NCBI GenBank assembly: GCA_026983515.1
Contig: JALWHT010000130.1
Coordinates: forward strand, 1-45,246
DNA length: 45,246 bases
Direction of reading: 5' to 3'
From: Sulfurovum sp.
GTDB taxonomy: Bacteria > Campylobacterota > Campylobacteria > Campylobacterales > Sulfurovaceae
Shown: piece by piece, positions 7,090 through 16,668 of the stretch
Numbering within the stretch: position 1 is the stretch's first letter
How the letters are laid out: the number at the start of each line of letters is the position of its first letter
Made by a program: the position numbers and the translations under genes
Notes under the pieces: generated by a model
Told to the model about the DNA's origin: nothing
Databases searched by the model: none
What the model saw: the letters and a program-made list of their open reading frames with translations, nothing else

Positions 7090-7111
7090 ATTATCTTTAA
7101 TACATTATTAA
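7090..7111 (-). promoter_or_regulatory. ahpC promoter with PerR/Fur-like box
   Basis: On the minus strand GATAAT (forward 7090-7095) is a plausible -10. Immediately upstream (7097-7111) is TTAATA-ATG-TATTAA, a palindrome close to the 7-1-7 form of PerR/Fur boxes. A repressor bound there would cover the -10/-35 spacer. Confidence 0.5.
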
Positions 7112-7124
7112 TTAAAGTTAAAAT

Positions 7125-7150
7125 CGGATAAAAAAACTCTTTTTTATCCG
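7125..7150 (-). terminator. Terminator overlapping the ubiD stop codon
   Basis: CGGATAAAAAA and TTTTTTATCCG form an 11-bp stem with a 4-nt loop. On the minus strand it starts within the last codons of ubiD (stop at 7146-7144) and is followed by ATTTTAACTTT. It separates ubiD from ahpC. Confidence 0.7.
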
Positions 7151-8988
7151 GTCTTTACTTGATTTCCAAATGGAAGCAGTCCAAATTTTCTAATAAATGT
7201 TTCGTCAATATTGATAATACCTTTCTCCCCTAATCGATCCAGTACTTCTTTCGTACAGAAAGTATCACCCGGCCACTCCCGCTCAAATCCGTCCAATCCA
7301 CCTTTGTTGGTCGCATCGACGGCGATAAAAGGCTCAAGATGGACATCACGCTGAGCATCGATGTTATTGACCACACGCCAGACAAGCATATAAGGATCAT
7401 CCAGGTCATTGTTGGCAGCATCGACAATGACAAGTACCTTGATATGTTCAGACAGATCTGCCAGTTTGGCAATGGTCTGCTGCTGTGATTCTCTCTTTTC
7501 TACAGCAATAACACAGACTGGATTTTTGGTATGCGTCATATACTGTTTGAGTGCTTTTATGTCAGCACTGCGTTCCTGACAAAGAGCCAGCAGTTCATCA
7601 TCATTTAGAAGTGATTCAGGACCTGCATCTACCTCCGTATCCATTGTCGCATCGATACCCAGCTTTCCTCCGACAAACTGCCTGCTTGAGGCATGGTCAA
7701 GATGGTCTACAATTCCCTGTGTAATAAGAATATTCTCTTTGGAAAGGCGGTTGAGCACGTATTCACTGAAGGCTTCATGTGCTTCAAGTTTGGGTGCATT
7801 TTCCCCCACAAAAACAGCATGTTTAACAAAGCTCATTTGCCCTACACCCCAAAAAGCGTGCATGAACTGCTGAGCATGTCCGGGGTAATGCACTTGCATC
7901 TTAGCCAAAATAAGGTTGTGAAAGACTCCATTTTCAGGCATATAGTAATCAATAAGGTCAGGTGCCATAGGCTTGAGCATCGGCAAAAAGACCCGCTCGG
8001 TCGCCCACCCCATATATTTGTCCTCCAGCGGCGGTTTACCTACCACTGTTGCTGCAAAGACAGGGTTTTTCTTCATGGTGATGGTCTCTACCTCCATCAC
8101 AGGGAAAGGCTCTTTGAGGGTGTAATAGCCGGTATGGTCGCCAAACGGCCCTTCTATCTCCATCTTTTCAGGATCGACAAAGCCCTCAATGACCACATCC
8201 ACATCACGTGGGATGTAGATGTCGTTGGTGACTGACTTGACCAGCTGCGCATTTTTGTTGCGCACAAAGCCATAGAGCAGCATCTCGAACATCCCGTGCG
8301 GCATCGGTGCCTGTCCACACCAGATGTAGAGCGGATCTCCTCCTATGGCGACAGAGACCGGCATCTTCCTGCCCGCTTTCTGGTACTGGTCGAAGAAGTG
8401 TGAGGCATCTTTGTGTATCTGCCAGTGCATCCCAAGACGGTGTTTGTCATACTGCTGCAGCCTGTACATCCCGAGGTTTTGCATCGTACCGTCAAGACTC
8501 TGCGTATAGACCTGCCCCATCGTAATGAACGGACCGCCATCCTCCTCCCAGGTTTTGAGGATCGGCAGCCTATCCAAATCGACCTCCGCTTTGGGAATCA
8601 CCACCTCCTGACACTCCCCTCTGAAGCCCAGACGTTTTGGAAATACATTTTTCAAAGAGAAGAGTTTGGGGATCATCGCCAGCTTGGCTTTGAGTGTCTT
8701 TGGCGGCTTGAGTTTGAGCAGTTCTTCTATTCCTTCTGCCACCTCGTCAGGGTGTTTACCAAATATTTTTTGCGTGATCTCTCTATTGGCAAAGATATTC
8801 ATGAGCACAGGCATATCGTACTCGATGCCTTTGGCTTTGTTGATCGGCTTGGTAAACAGAAGTGGTCTTGAGTCTTCTTTTTTGACCTCTATGTAGGCTA
8901 CATGAGGGATCTCAAGTTCCACATCGAGCGGTTCATCAATAATTTTCAGGTTGCCGTTCTCTTTGAGCCATGCAATGACATCTTCCAT
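7144..8988 (-). CDS. UbiD-family decarboxylase (probable menaquinone biosynthesis)
   Basis: 614 residues, close to the long UbiD form. Conserved blocks include QNLGMYRLQ near residues 170-180, EGPFGDHTGYY near 285-295 (the Glu and Asp of the active site) and YPGHAQQ. The family uses prenylated FMN made by a UbiX partner (not in this window) to decarboxylate aromatic or alpha,beta-unsaturated acids. In Campylobacterota, which make menaquinone by the futalosine route, the UbiD of this size is usually the last-stage menaquinone decarboxylase; that role is inference. A TATAAT -10 lies 30 bases upstream. Start ATG 8988 has a weak AAGGA-type site (AAGGATATACGA). Monocistronic, with its own terminator. 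Confidence 0.87.
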   Translation of the reverse strand: MEDVIAWLKENGNLKIIDEPLDVELEIPHVAYIEVKKEDSRPLLFTKPINKAKGIEYDMPVLMNIFANREITQKIFGKHPDEVAEGIEELLKLKPPKTLKAKLAMIPKLFSLKNVFPKRLGFRGECQEVVIPKAEVDLDRLPILKTWEEDGGPFITMGQVYTQSLDGTMQNLGMYRLQQYDKHRLGMHWQIHKDASHFFDQYQKAGRKMPVSVAIGGDPLYIWCGQAPMPHGMFEMLLYGFVRNKNAQLVKSVTNDIYIPRDVDVVIEGFVDPEKMEIEGPFGDHTGYYTLKEPFPVMEVETITMKKNPVFAATVVGKPPLEDKYMGWATERVFLPMLKPMAPDLIDYYMPENGVFHNLILAKMQVHYPGHAQQFMHAFWGVGQMSFVKHAVFVGENAPKLEAHEAFSEYVLNRLSKENILITQGIVDHLDHASSRQFVGGKLGIDATMDTEVDAGPESLLNDDELLALCQERSADIKALKQYMTHTKNPVCVIAVEKRESQQQTIAKLADLSEHIKVLVIVDAANNDLDDPYMLVWRVVNNIDAQRDVHLEPFIAVDATNKGGLDGFEREWPGDTFCTKEVLDRLGEKGIINIDETFIRKFGLLPFGNQVKTG

Positions 8989-9017
8989 TCGTATATCCTT
9001 ACTGATTGAATGGAGTG

Positions 9018-9023
9018 ATTATA
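9018..9023 (-). promoter_or_regulatory. Promoter -10 for ubiD
   Basis: GCTATAAT on the minus strand, with predicted start near 9011 and a short leader to the ATG at 8988. The rest of the 150-bp gap up to 9138 holds only a weak CCC-TTTT-GGG stem. Confidence 0.55.
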
Positions 9024-9138
9024 GCAAAAGGGGGCTGTTTGGATGGTATATTAAGATGGATAAATCGTGATGAAATAGAAAAAGAAAAGGGATATATACA
9101 CACGCTTCCCACCCAAAAGGGCAGGAAAACAAAATGGT

Positions 9139-9768
9139 TTACTGCGGCTTATGGCAGAACCACCAATCAAAACATTCGTAGTTTTCAAGACGCTCTTTGG
9201 CTGTTTTTTCATCAGTGGCAGGGGGAATAATGACGTGGTCGCCTACCAATTCGTTTTCCGGCCAGTTTGCAGGTGTTGCGACACCTTCATCACTCTTCTG
9301 CAACGCTTTGACCGCACGGACGATTTCGGAAATATTTCGGCCTATCTCCTGCGGATAGTAGAGCATCGTACGCACAATCCCTTCAGGATCAATGATGAAT
9401 ACAGCACGCACTGTGTTGGTTCCTTTTGCAGGATGCAGCATCCCCAACTGTTCAGCAATACGGTCATTACCCGCAATGATCGGGAAAGTGATCTCGACAT
9501 TGAGTTTCTCCTTGATCCACTCAACCCATTTAATATGGCTGAATACCTGATCAACCGACATACCTACCAACTGACATCCAAGCGCATCAAACTGCTCTTT
9601 ATGTTTTTGAAATGACACAAACTCGGTTGTACACACAGGTGTAAAATCCGCCGGGTGGGAAAACAGTACTGTCCAGTTTCCCTTCAGGTCTACAGGCAAA
9701 CTCATTGCTCCGTGTGTAGTTTGTACATCAATTTCAGGAAATTTTTCTCCAAGCATCGGTAATGACAT
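9139..9768 (-). CDS. Prx6-class peroxiredoxin of the archaeal type
   Basis: 209 residues. The peroxidatic cysteine is in [10 protein letters not shown] (Cys46). The C-terminal tail carries [11 protein letters not shown] with Cys199 and Cys205, the CxDWWxC signature of archaeal thioredoxin peroxidases such as those of Aeropyrum and Sulfolobus, where a tail cysteine resolves the disulfide. It reduces peroxides in the cytoplasm. SD AAAGGAG sits 7 nt before the ATG. It follows the hdeD-like gene by 17 nt on the same strand, so the two are probably one transcript. It is distinct from the 2-Cys AhpC 2 kb away, giving the cell two peroxide reductases here. Confidence 0.9.
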   Translation of the reverse strand: MSLPMLGEKFPEIDVQTTHGAMSLPVDLKGNWTVLFSHPADFTPVCTTEFVSFQKHKEQFDALGCQLVGMSVDQVFSHIKWVEWIKEKLNVEITFPIIAGNDRIAEQLGMLHPAKGTNTVRAVFIIDPEGIVRTMLYYPQEIGRNISEIVRAVKALQKSDEGVATPANWPENELVGDHVIIPPATDEKTAKERLENYECFDWWFCHKPQ

Positions 9769-9785
9769 ATTCGACTCCTTTTATA

Positions 9786-10349
9786 TTATTGATTGTTCTC
9801 TTTGGTTATCTTTTTGGCACCGATACCGATACCAAGCAAGACGACACCGTCAAAGAAAAGACTAATCGCAGCGTAAAGCCCTACCCACAAAAATGAGCTG
9901 ATAGGCCATGTCACCAGTATAAGTATAGCCAAAACAAGTGAAAGCAGCGCATTGACGATTGACAGCCACCACCACTTATGGGGTCTATAGTCCATGGCAA
10001 AACCAAAACTTGAGAAAGCGTCAATCAAAAGATATGCTGCCAGCAAAATGGCTGCTGCTGCCACCCCTTCAATGGGAAAAATAAGAAAAAGCAACCCGGT
10101 CACAAGTGATAGTACCGGTTTAAGCCATGCACTGAATGATTTTCTGTACGTTTTGTAGGTCACATATCCCTGAATGAGCGCACTGGTAATAAAAAGCCAC
10201 CCTAGCAGGAATACGACTGTAAGGGACATCACCCCCGGTGCGAAAATACCGATACCGCCTACAATAAGCATTAAAATCCCTGAAATGATCGTCAAGGTAC
10301 TGAACTTTTTGAGTATCTCTTTATCAAAGAACATACTGAGTGTTGTCAT
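9786..10349 (-). CDS. HdeD-family membrane protein (DUF308)
   Basis: 187 residues with six hydrophobic segments arranged as three repeated pairs, typical of HdeD/DUF308: starting near residues 18, 45, 75, 98, 130 and 153. HdeD is linked to acid resistance in E. coli; its biochemical activity is not known. ATG 10349 is used because AAAGGAGT lies just before it; 14 extra codons upstream lack a ribosome site. A TATACT -10 candidate is at 10381-10386 (minus strand). Co-transcription with the peroxiredoxin suggests a shared stress role, which is inference. Confidence 0.8.
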   Translation of the reverse strand: MTTLSMFFDKEILKKFSTLTIISGILMLIVGGIGIFAPGVMSLTVVFLLGWLFITSALIQGYVTYKTYRKSFSAWLKPVLSLVTGLLFLIFPIEGVAAAAILLAAYLLIDAFSSFGFAMDYRPHKWWWLSIVNALLSLVLAILILVTWPISSFLWVGLYAAISLFFDGVVLLGIGIGAKKITKENNQ

Positions 10350-10407
10350 GATTGACTCCTTTATATTGTTTCTAAAAGGAAGTATAGACAAAAAGGGGAA
10401 ACGAAGG

Positions 10408-10425
10408 ATGCAACCGAAGTTGCAT
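10408..10425 (-). terminator. Terminator after hemC
   Basis: ATGCAAC and GTTGCAT form a 7-bp stem closed by a stable C(TTCG)G tetraloop on the minus strand, about 20 nt past the hemC stop, followed by a pyrimidine-rich stretch ending TTTTT. Confidence 0.65.
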
Positions 10426-10442
10426 TGAGAAGAAAAGAGAGG

Positions 10443-11402
10443 TTAAAGCCGTTCAGGCATTTCGTCTTTGAAAGCGATTTTTTCGGCATTTTCCAGAATG
10501 TCCAATGCACCGTGTTCAATCATTTTCTGTGCCAGCTGATCACCCAGAATATCTGCCTCATCTACCGGTGCGTCCATCTGCTCATGCAAAATATGTGTAC
10601 CGTCCGGATAACCGATCATCGCACGTACCGAAATATGCTGTGTCTTCTCATCCATCGTTGCATTGACCGCTACAGGCGCAGAACACCCCGCACCGATAAC
10701 CGAGATGAAGTCACGCTCTACTTTGGTACAGAGGAATGTCGGTACATGATTAAGACTCATGGCAATCTCTCTGACCCGATCATTGTTGGCAACAATCTCG
10801 ATGCCAAGTGCCGCCTGCCCCATGGGAGGAATGAAAAAGTCTAACTTCTCAACATAGGGAATATCTTTCAGAAGATCAAGACGCTTCAACCCGATGTAGG
10901 CCAGAATAATCGCATCGTACTGCCCTTCAGCCAGCTTTCTCAGGCGCGTATTGACATTGCCACGGAGGTCTTTGACTTTCAGGTCGGGACGCTTTTCAAG
11001 AAGCTGCATACGACGGCGAAGCGAAGTCGTACCCACTACAGCACCCTTGGGAAGATCATCAAGGCTTTTGTACGTGTGTGACAAAAAGACATCGCTTTGA
11101 TCCTGACGTTCGGTAATAGCACACAGTTCCAGCCCTTCGGGAATATAGGTAGGGACATCTTTCAATGAGTGTACAGCAAGGTCTGCATTGCCTGCAAGCA
11201 TCTCGTCTTCAAGCTCTTTGGTGAAGTGTCCTTTACCGCCTACAAGCGCCAACGGTTTGTCAAGGATCTTGTCACCCCGGGAAGTAATCTCGTTAAGCTC
11301 CACCGTTACATCAGGAAATGATGTTTCAATCCGCTCTTTAATATGATATGCCTGCCAGAGCGCCAACGCACTCGCCCGTGTCGCAATAACCACTTTTTCC
11401 AC
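10443..11402 (-). CDS. hemC: Hydroxymethylbilane synthase (porphobilinogen deaminase)
   Basis: 319 residues. It joins four porphobilinogens into hydroxymethylbilane in heme synthesis. Visible motifs: the N-terminal VVIATRASALALWQA, the substrate-binding AVHSLKDVPT and TTSLRRRMQL, LRGNVNTRLRKL, and the dipyrromethane-cofactor cysteine in GAGCSAPVAV (about residue 238). A GTG start at 11402 is chosen for its AAAGGA site 6 nt upstream and the normal family N-terminus; an 18-codon upstream extension is unlikely. It is the last gene of the minus-strand run that also holds hemA. Confidence 0.93.
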   Translation of the reverse strand: MEKVVIATRASALALWQAYHIKERIETSFPDVTVELNEITSRGDKILDKPLALVGGKGHFTKELEDEMLAGNADLAVHSLKDVPTYIPEGLELCAITERQDQSDVFLSHTYKSLDDLPKGAVVGTTSLRRRMQLLEKRPDLKVKDLRGNVNTRLRKLAEGQYDAIILAYIGLKRLDLLKDIPYVEKLDFFIPPMGQAALGIEIVANNDRVREIAMSLNHVPTFLCTKVERDFISVIGAGCSAPVAVNATMDEKTQHISVRAMIGYPDGTHILHEQMDAPVDEADILGDQLAQKMIEHGALDILENAEKIAFKDEMPERL

Positions 11403-11450
11403 GTGTATCCTTTTTATTATACATCTCATTGAAGCCAAAGAGAGACATGG

Positions 11451-11490
11451 TGTCATTTAAACTGTTTCGCAAGAGGCGTTTGAAATGACA
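11451..11490. repeat. Imperfect inverted repeat between the DsbC-like gene and hemC
   Basis: TGTCATTTAAAC (11451-11462) faces GTTTGAAATGACA (11478-11490): 12 of 13 positions pair with a single bulge, around a 15-nt loop. There is no U-tract, so it may be an RNA-processing or attenuation hairpin rather than a terminator. It fills much of the 125-bp gap upstream of hemC. Confidence 0.4.
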
Positions 11491-11527
11491 AGGCGTCAGC
11501 AAATCAGCTTTTCTTTTTTCGCTTCAC

Positions 11528-12361
11528 TTATTTTATGAGTTTCTCATATCCGTCTCTCATTTTATCCCACTTCCCGTCAATATAGACAGTCGGCGTACCA
11601 GTTACCATCATACGGCTGGCAGCCTTTTCGTCAGCTTTCATCGCATTTTTTACCGCTTTGTTATTGATCTTGGATGCAGGAATATCATAACCAATCTGTT
11701 TTTTGATCGCTTCAAGCACTTTAGTCTCGTTACGCTCTCCCGGATTGATCTTCAGGTTATACATTTTTTCAACCACATCTTTCCTGCCTTCTTGCTGTGC
11801 AACATGCATGACCCGCGTCAAAATACCCGAAACCGGGTGAATACGCAGCAACGGCAGATGATAGTAATACAGTCCTATCGTGTCGGGGTGTGCTTTGGCC
11901 GCTTTCATAATATCGGGAACAACATCCTGACAGAAAGGACACATCGGATCGGAAAAGATCACGATCTTGTGCTTGGCATTTTTGTTTCCAAACAGCAGGT
12001 GGGCATCGTCATACATCGCAGCCGGTACAGTTGGCTTTATTTCATTACGATAGCTGCGCCCTGTCTTCAGGTTGGCAAGATTTCCAGTGATAAGATTGCC
12101 TTTGACAAACATCACTTCAGGGGCATGAAGCTCTTTTTTATGATAAGTCAGATCCATTGTTGTCAACAAAACGGTCCAACCCGGAAGATCCTTATGGGTC
12201 GTTGCTTCAATTACAGTGACACCCTTGAGTGTTACCTGTGGATTTTTGATAATATTGCGCTTTGCATAATTTACCAGCAGCTTGTTATCCGGAATCTCAG
12301 TCGCGCTCAATGCGATGGTTGCTATCAGTGTGCTCGTCAACAATTTCGACATCAATGACAT
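11528..12361 (-). CDS. Periplasmic thioredoxin-fold protein (DsbC/DsbG-like)
   Basis: 277 residues from ATG 12361. A signal sequence ([17 protein letters not shown]) is followed by an N-terminal domain of about 110 residues and a thioredoxin-like domain with the redox motif DPMCPFC (Cys pair about 140/143) and the cis-Pro loop TGTPTVYIDGK. The layout fits periplasmic disulfide isomerases or reductases. Three nearby ATGs are possible (12364, 12361, 12352); 12361 has the best spacing from AAGGAG. Its first 65 nt overlap the 3' end of fxsA in another frame, an unusually long overlap in an otherwise tight operon. Substrate proteins unknown; a heme or cytochrome link is suggested only by the neighbouring hem genes. 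Confidence 0.8.
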   Translation of the reverse strand: MSLMSKLLTSTLIATIALSATEIPDNKLLVNYAKRNIIKNPQVTLKGVTVIEATTHKDLPGWTVLLTTMDLTYHKKELHAPEVMFVKGNLITGNLANLKTGRSYRNEIKPTVPAAMYDDAHLLFGNKNAKHKIVIFSDPMCPFCQDVVPDIMKAAKAHPDTIGLYYYHLPLLRIHPVSGILTRVMHVAQQEGRKDVVEKMYNLKINPGERNETKVLEAIKKQIGYDIPASKINNKAVKNAMKADEKAASRMMVTGTPTVYIDGKWDKMRDGYEKLIK

Positions 12362-12740
12362 CATCTTCTCCTTTGTGTGTATAAAATTCATTCATTCTGT
12401 TTTGTTCGGGTCTCATTTTAGCGATAAATTGTAAATACACTGTATAAAGCAGCGCCAAAACACCAAGAAAATCACTGAAAACACCGGGCAGAATAAGCAG
12501 TAACGCTCCCAGGAAATACGCAGTGTTGACATCCTGAAAACGCTGAAAATCAAGTTTTCCCTGTTGCAGTGACTGCATATTGCCTACGATCGTATTGGGG
12601 GCACGTTTGATGAGAGCAGTACCGAGCATCATGGTAGCAATCGTCCACACCGTTGCCCAAAATGCGCCAATGACTTCAAGCATTTTCAAAGAGAAATAGA
12701 TCTCCAAAAAGAGGTAGGGAAGCAGAATGAAGATCAGCAT
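12297..12740 (-). CDS. fxsA: FxsA-family membrane protein
   Basis: 147 residues: two N-terminal hydrophobic segments (about 2-20 and 25-45), a loop, then a third and fourth segment around 73-110 ([24 protein letters not shown], with the family LxxPGxxSD motif) and an acidic tail containing VIDVEIVDE, typical of FxsA. E. coli FxsA affects phage T7 exclusion by F plasmid; the cellular role is unknown. The ATG overlaps the proS stop by 7 nt and uses a GGAG inside proS, so it is translationally coupled. Its tail overlaps the DsbC-like start by 65 nt. Confidence 0.85.
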   Translation of the reverse strand: MLIFILLPYLFLEIYFSLKMLEVIGAFWATVWTIATMMLGTALIKRAPNTIVGNMQSLQQGKLDFQRFQDVNTAYFLGALLLILPGVFSDFLGVLALLYTVYLQFIAKMRPEQNRMNEFYTHKGEDDVIDVEIVDEHTDSNHRIERD

Positions 12741-14440
12741 AACCTCTCCTGCACAAAAGAGACGATCTCTTCTGCAGAAACTTCCTCTTTGACCATCCCT
12801 TCACGTGTGACAAACTCCACCAGCCCGTCTGACAGCTTCTTTCCGATAATCACTGCATGGGGGATACCGATAAGTTCATAATCTTTCATTTTCGCACCAA
12901 AGCGGTCTTTCCTATCATCAAAAAGCACATCGATACCTGCGGATTGCAGTGCTATATACACTTCTTCCCCCAGTGCAAGCTGTGCTTTGTCTTTAATGTT
13001 GGAGACCATAATATAAAGATCAAACGGTGCAGACTCTTTCGTCCAGATACACCCTTTTTCATCGTGATGCTGCTCAATGATGGCGGCAAGCAGACGGCTG
13101 ACACCGATGCCGTAGGTTCCCATTACCATTGGTTTTGCTTTGCCGTTTTCATCAAGAAAAGTACAGCCAAGCGGCTCGGAATAGCGTGTGCCAAGTTGGA
13201 AAATATGCCCTGCTTCTATCCCTTTGGTGTAACGCAGTGTACCACCGCATTTTGCACAGGCATCGCCCTCCTGCACAGAAACAATATCTCGGTAGGCGAA
13301 ATCGCCTTCAATCGTATTGCCGGTTGTATGGTACCCTTTTTCATTTGCACCACAGATCATATTGGTAGCGCCTTTGAGTGTAGTATCCACAATGACACGC
13401 ACCTCTTTGGGAGTATCGAACGGTGCCATAAATCCGGGAACCAGTCCTGCTGCTTCAAGCTCTTCTTCACTCACTTCGACAAGTTCATTGGCATCGACCG
13501 CATTACAGGCTTTGACTTCCTGAAGCTCATCAGAACCCCTCAAAGCAAAAAGCACGATCTGACTTTTTCCTTCATCGTACAATGCACGCATTGCTACGGT
13601 TTTTACCAGATAAAAAGGATCTACATTGAAAAATAATGCAAGCTCTTCCATGGTTGAAGCATCAGGAGTATGCACCTTTTCGTTTTCAAGCTGCGGCGCC
13701 GGAGCATCACATTGCTTTTCCTGCCGTACTGCCGCTTCAATATTCGCACCGTAGTCACAGCCGTCACATACGACAATCGTATCTTCCCCGCTGTCAGCGA
13801 GTACCATGAACTCCTTGCTGCCGCTGCCGCCGATAGCACCGGAATCGGCCTCAACCACACGGAACTCAAGCCCCAAACGTGTAAAGATCTTCTTATAGGT
13901 CTCTTCCATCAGGTCGAATTCACGCTTCATATCCGCTTCATCCGTATGAAAGCTGTAACCGTCTTTCATCAGGAATTCACGTCCACGCATCAGTCCAAAA
14001 CGGGGTCTGATCTCATCACGGAACTTGAGGTTGATCTGATACAGGTTCAGCGGCAGCTGCTTATAACTCTTGACGCTCTGACGTACAAGGTTGACCATCA
14101 TCTCCTCGTGGGTAGGCCCGAGAACAAACTCATTATCTTTACGGTCTTTGAAACGCAGCAGTTCCTTACCGTACTTCTCGTAGCGCCCGCTCTCTTCCCA
14201 CAGCGATGCAGGGGTAACGAACGAGAGGCTCACCTCCTGACAGCCGGCATTGTCAAGTTCCTCTTTGACCACACTGCGTACACGGTCGAGTACTTTTTTG
14301 CCAAGAGGCAGAAAGTTGTAGAGTCCGCTGCCGCCTACAGACTGAATGAAACCGCCGCGAATAAGAAAAATATGGCTGGCAAGTGTCGCATCGTTAGGGG
14401 TTTCTTTGGTTGTCGGTACTAAAAGTCTGGAAAATCTCAC
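12734..14440 (-). CDS. proS: Prolyl-tRNA synthetase, bacterial type
   Basis: 568 residues. Class II motifs: motif 1 around [16 protein letters not shown], motif 2 [25 protein letters not shown], and motif 3 [20 protein letters not shown]. An inserted editing (INS/YbaK-like) domain of about 170 residues lies between motifs 2 and 3, marking the bacterial ProS. An anticodon-binding domain closes the protein. Start GTG 14440 overlaps the hemA stop (GTGA), with AAAGGA upstream. It charges tRNA-Pro and edits Ala-tRNA-Pro. It sits in the polyprenyl synthase-hemA-proS-fxsA-DsbC-like-hemC run. Confidence 0.95.
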   Translation of the reverse strand: MRFSRLLVPTTKETPNDATLASHIFLIRGGFIQSVGGSGLYNFLPLGKKVLDRVRSVVKEELDNAGCQEVSLSFVTPASLWEESGRYEKYGKELLRFKDRKDNEFVLGPTHEEMMVNLVRQSVKSYKQLPLNLYQINLKFRDEIRPRFGLMRGREFLMKDGYSFHTDEADMKREFDLMEETYKKIFTRLGLEFRVVEADSGAIGGSGSKEFMVLADSGEDTIVVCDGCDYGANIEAAVRQEKQCDAPAPQLENEKVHTPDASTMEELALFFNVDPFYLVKTVAMRALYDEGKSQIVLFALRGSDELQEVKACNAVDANELVEVSEEELEAAGLVPGFMAPFDTPKEVRVIVDTTLKGATNMICGANEKGYHTTGNTIEGDFAYRDIVSVQEGDACAKCGGTLRYTKGIEAGHIFQLGTRYSEPLGCTFLDENGKAKPMVMGTYGIGVSRLLAAIIEQHHDEKGCIWTKESAPFDLYIMVSNIKDKAQLALGEEVYIALQSAGIDVLFDDRKDRFGAKMKDYELIGIPHAVIIGKKLSDGLVEFVTREGMVKEEVSAEEIVSFVQERLC

Positions 14441-15744
14441 GCGTTATATCCTTTGGTGTGGTGATCGTTTTTGTACTGTTTGAAATCAAGGTGTTCAGTA
14501 TCGATATTGAACATTTTCTTGACTGCTTCAATACAGTTGGCATTCTTCTTTTCGGTGGAAGATTTCCGAAGATTCATCGTCGGGTCATGCAGAAATCGGT
14601 TGAACATCTGCTCTGCCATCTTGCGCATATTCGCTTCATATTCGGCAGGTACAAATCCTTTTTTCATCGCACGCTGCAGCTCCTTTTCAATAGCGGCAGA
14701 GACATGCTCCCGCATCTGTTTGATGACCGGTTCAATAGAAAGCGCCCGCAGCCATGAGTAGAACTCTTCTGTGTAGCGCTCAACAATTTCAGCCGCACGG
14801 ATTGCCTGTTCCTGACGCATGGCATGGTTCTCATCGGAAATACTGCGCAGGTCGTCAATACGATAGAGTTGCAGTTTTGGCAGATCCATATCGGCAATAT
14901 CCCGAGGAATAGCCATATCGAACCAGTGGCGCGGCAATGTTTCATTTTCAATGAGTTCCTGCGTGATGACCGGCTCAGGCGATGCCGTTGCTGAAAAGAG
15001 CAGACGGTAGCGGTTGATGTACTTGGAAAGGTTCTCCATGGTATCAGCCTTGACATTCTCTCCAAGTGACTCGGCCACCTTCTCTACCTTTTCTTTGTCA
15101 CGTCCTATAAGTACGACATCACACCCTACCCGCAGGAGATGTTTTGCTGCCAACACACCCATCTCACCGGCACCGACGACAATGCCCTTCATTCCCTGAA
15201 TATTTTCTCCGAGGAGTTTATGCGCCTGTGCTACAGCAACAGAAGCAATGGAGACAGGGTTTTGGGAAATGTTTGTGGCATTACGCACTTCTGCCGCACA
15301 CTTGACAGCATACGATATGACACGGTTGAGTTTGCGCCCTGCCGTGCCGTTTTGGAATGAAAACTTGAAGGCATCTTTCACCTGTCCGGTAATCTGTGAT
15401 TCTCCGACAACCAGTGAATCGAGTGATGAAACCACCGTAAAGATATGCTTGACCGCATTTTCATCATCATAACGCTGTGCTGTATTCTTCAGTTCATAAA
15501 AGTTCAGGTCACTCTTCTGGCTCATCAATCCAAGTACCGCATGATAACTGGCAAAATTGTCACGGGTGGCAAGCACGATCTCTACACGGTTACAGGTAGA
15601 AACAATGAACGCTTCATGAATAAAATCAAAATGCGTCAACTGATCGAGAACCGTTTTCATCTCTTCATGGTTGGCAAATGCCAACTTCTCACGCATTATC
15701 TGATCACAGTTTTTATGGGAAAAACTTACTACCTGGTAGTACAT
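14437..15744 (-). CDS. hemA: Glutamyl-tRNA reductase
   Basis: 435 residues. First step of heme synthesis by the C5 route: reduces glutamyl-tRNA to glutamate-1-semialdehyde with NADPH. The catalytic cysteine is in [10 protein letters not shown] (Cys51), the [12 protein letters not shown] block is intact, and the NADPH-binding domain begins with [17 protein letters not shown]-terminal dimerisation helix follows. ATG 15744 shares one base with the upstream stop (TGATG) and has AGGGAG six bases upstream. The gene feeds the same pathway as hemC five genes on; hemL and other steps are elsewhere. Confidence 0.95.
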   Translation of the reverse strand: MYYQVVSFSHKNCDQIMREKLAFANHEEMKTVLDQLTHFDFIHEAFIVSTCNRVEIVLATRDNFASYHAVLGLMSQKSDLNFYELKNTAQRYDDENAVKHIFTVVSSLDSLVVGESQITGQVKDAFKFSFQNGTAGRKLNRVISYAVKCAAEVRNATNISQNPVSIASVAVAQAHKLLGENIQGMKGIVVGAGEMGVLAAKHLLRVGCDVVLIGRDKEKVEKVAESLGENVKADTMENLSKYINRYRLLFSATASPEPVITQELIENETLPRHWFDMAIPRDIADMDLPKLQLYRIDDLRSISDENHAMRQEQAIRAAEIVERYTEEFYSWLRALSIEPVIKQMREHVSAAIEKELQRAMKKGFVPAEYEANMRKMAEQMFNRFLHDPTMNLRKSSTEKKNANCIEAVKKMFNIDTEHLDFKQYKNDHHTKGYNA

Positions 15745-16640
15745 CAAAACTCCCTGTCTATCATTTCCATTGCAATCTCGGAGAGTGCATCCTCACCCTG
15801 TGCATTCATCAGTTCGACCGCTTCATCAATGAGCTCTCTGGCCTGTGCATAGCACTTCATCAATACCTGCCGCTCTTCCATCTGTGCCATGATCCAGTTT
15901 TGCTCTTCACGGCTCAGTACTTTGGCATGCAACGATTTAAGCTTCCCTCTGCCCGATTCGTCGAGTGCTTCATAAAGATAGATATAGGGCAGTGTCGTTT
16001 TGCCTTCGACAAAATCATGCAGAGCCGGCTTTCCAAGCGTAGCACTGTCGGCAGTAATGTCAAGCAGATCATCGATCATCTGAAATGCCAGTCCCAAATT
16101 GCGTCCATAGATCATGAACGGCGTTTTTGGCTTACCCGCCAGTACCGCCGCAGCGCCCGCTGCCGCTTCGATCAGCGATGCGGTTTTCTGATAAATCATA
16201 TCAAGGTAAAGGGCTTTGTCTGTGTTGAATGTTTTGGAGAGTGACACATCTTTAAGCTCTCCAAGGCTCAGCTGTGTAACGGCATTGGAGATGAGTTTGG
16301 CAACTTCCGCAGAGATATTGTTCAGTTCGAAAAAGCCTTTTGAGTAGAGAATATCTCCGAGCATGATGGCCGTTTTATTGCCATAAAGAGCATTCAGGGA
16401 AGGTTTGGCACGTCTGGTATCTGCATCATCGATCACATCGTCATGCAGCAAACTTGCAGCATGGATCATTTCAACCACGGCGGCTGTTTTGATTACGGGG
16501 AGTTTCTCTCCTGCAACTTTAAGAATAAGCTTGGCACGAAGCCGTTTGCCGTGAGGCAGCTTGGCATACAGTCTTTCCACCTCTTTGTCATTCAACTCTG
16601 CAACAAACTGTTCTATCTTTCTCTCAACGGCACTTAACAC
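15744..16640 (-). CDS. Polyprenyl diphosphate synthase, probably long-chain
   Basis: 298 residues. First Asp-rich motif LLHDDVIDD (Asp67-Asp72) and second motif MIDDLLD near residue 195 identify a trans-isoprenyl diphosphate synthase. The residues just before the first motif (Ala62, Ser63) are small, which in this family lets the chain grow long, so a hepta- or octaprenyl product for menaquinone is likelier than farnesyl diphosphate. GTG 16640 is preceded by AAAGGAG. A TATAAT -10 upstream makes this the first gene of the hem/proS operon. Confidence 0.9.
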   Translation of the reverse strand: MLSAVERKIEQFVAELNDKEVERLYAKLPHGKRLRAKLILKVAGEKLPVIKTAAVVEMIHAASLLHDDVIDDADTRRAKPSLNALYGNKTAIMLGDILYSKGFFELNNISAEVAKLISNAVTQLSLGELKDVSLSKTFNTDKALYLDMIYQKTASLIEAAAGAAAVLAGKPKTPFMIYGRNLGLAFQMIDDLLDITADSATLGKPALHDFVEGKTTLPYIYLYEALDESGRGKLKSLHAKVLSREEQNWIMAQMEERQVLMKCYAQARELIDEAVELMNAQGEDALSEIAMEMIDREF

Positions 16641-16668
16641 CCTGTCTCCTTTGCGTTAAAAGGTGATA

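Noticed and set aside
8413-8871. Long open frame antisense to ubiD
   Set aside because: Shadow frame of a well-recognised gene; no ribosome site and no recognisable domain.
11416-11423. TGTATAAT as hemC promoter
   Set aside because: It would start transcription at or inside the hemC ribosome site, leaving almost no leader; operon read-through is likelier.
12857-13636. 259-codon open frame antisense to proS
   Set aside because: His/Cys/Phe-rich composition typical of an antisense shadow; proS is certain on the other strand.
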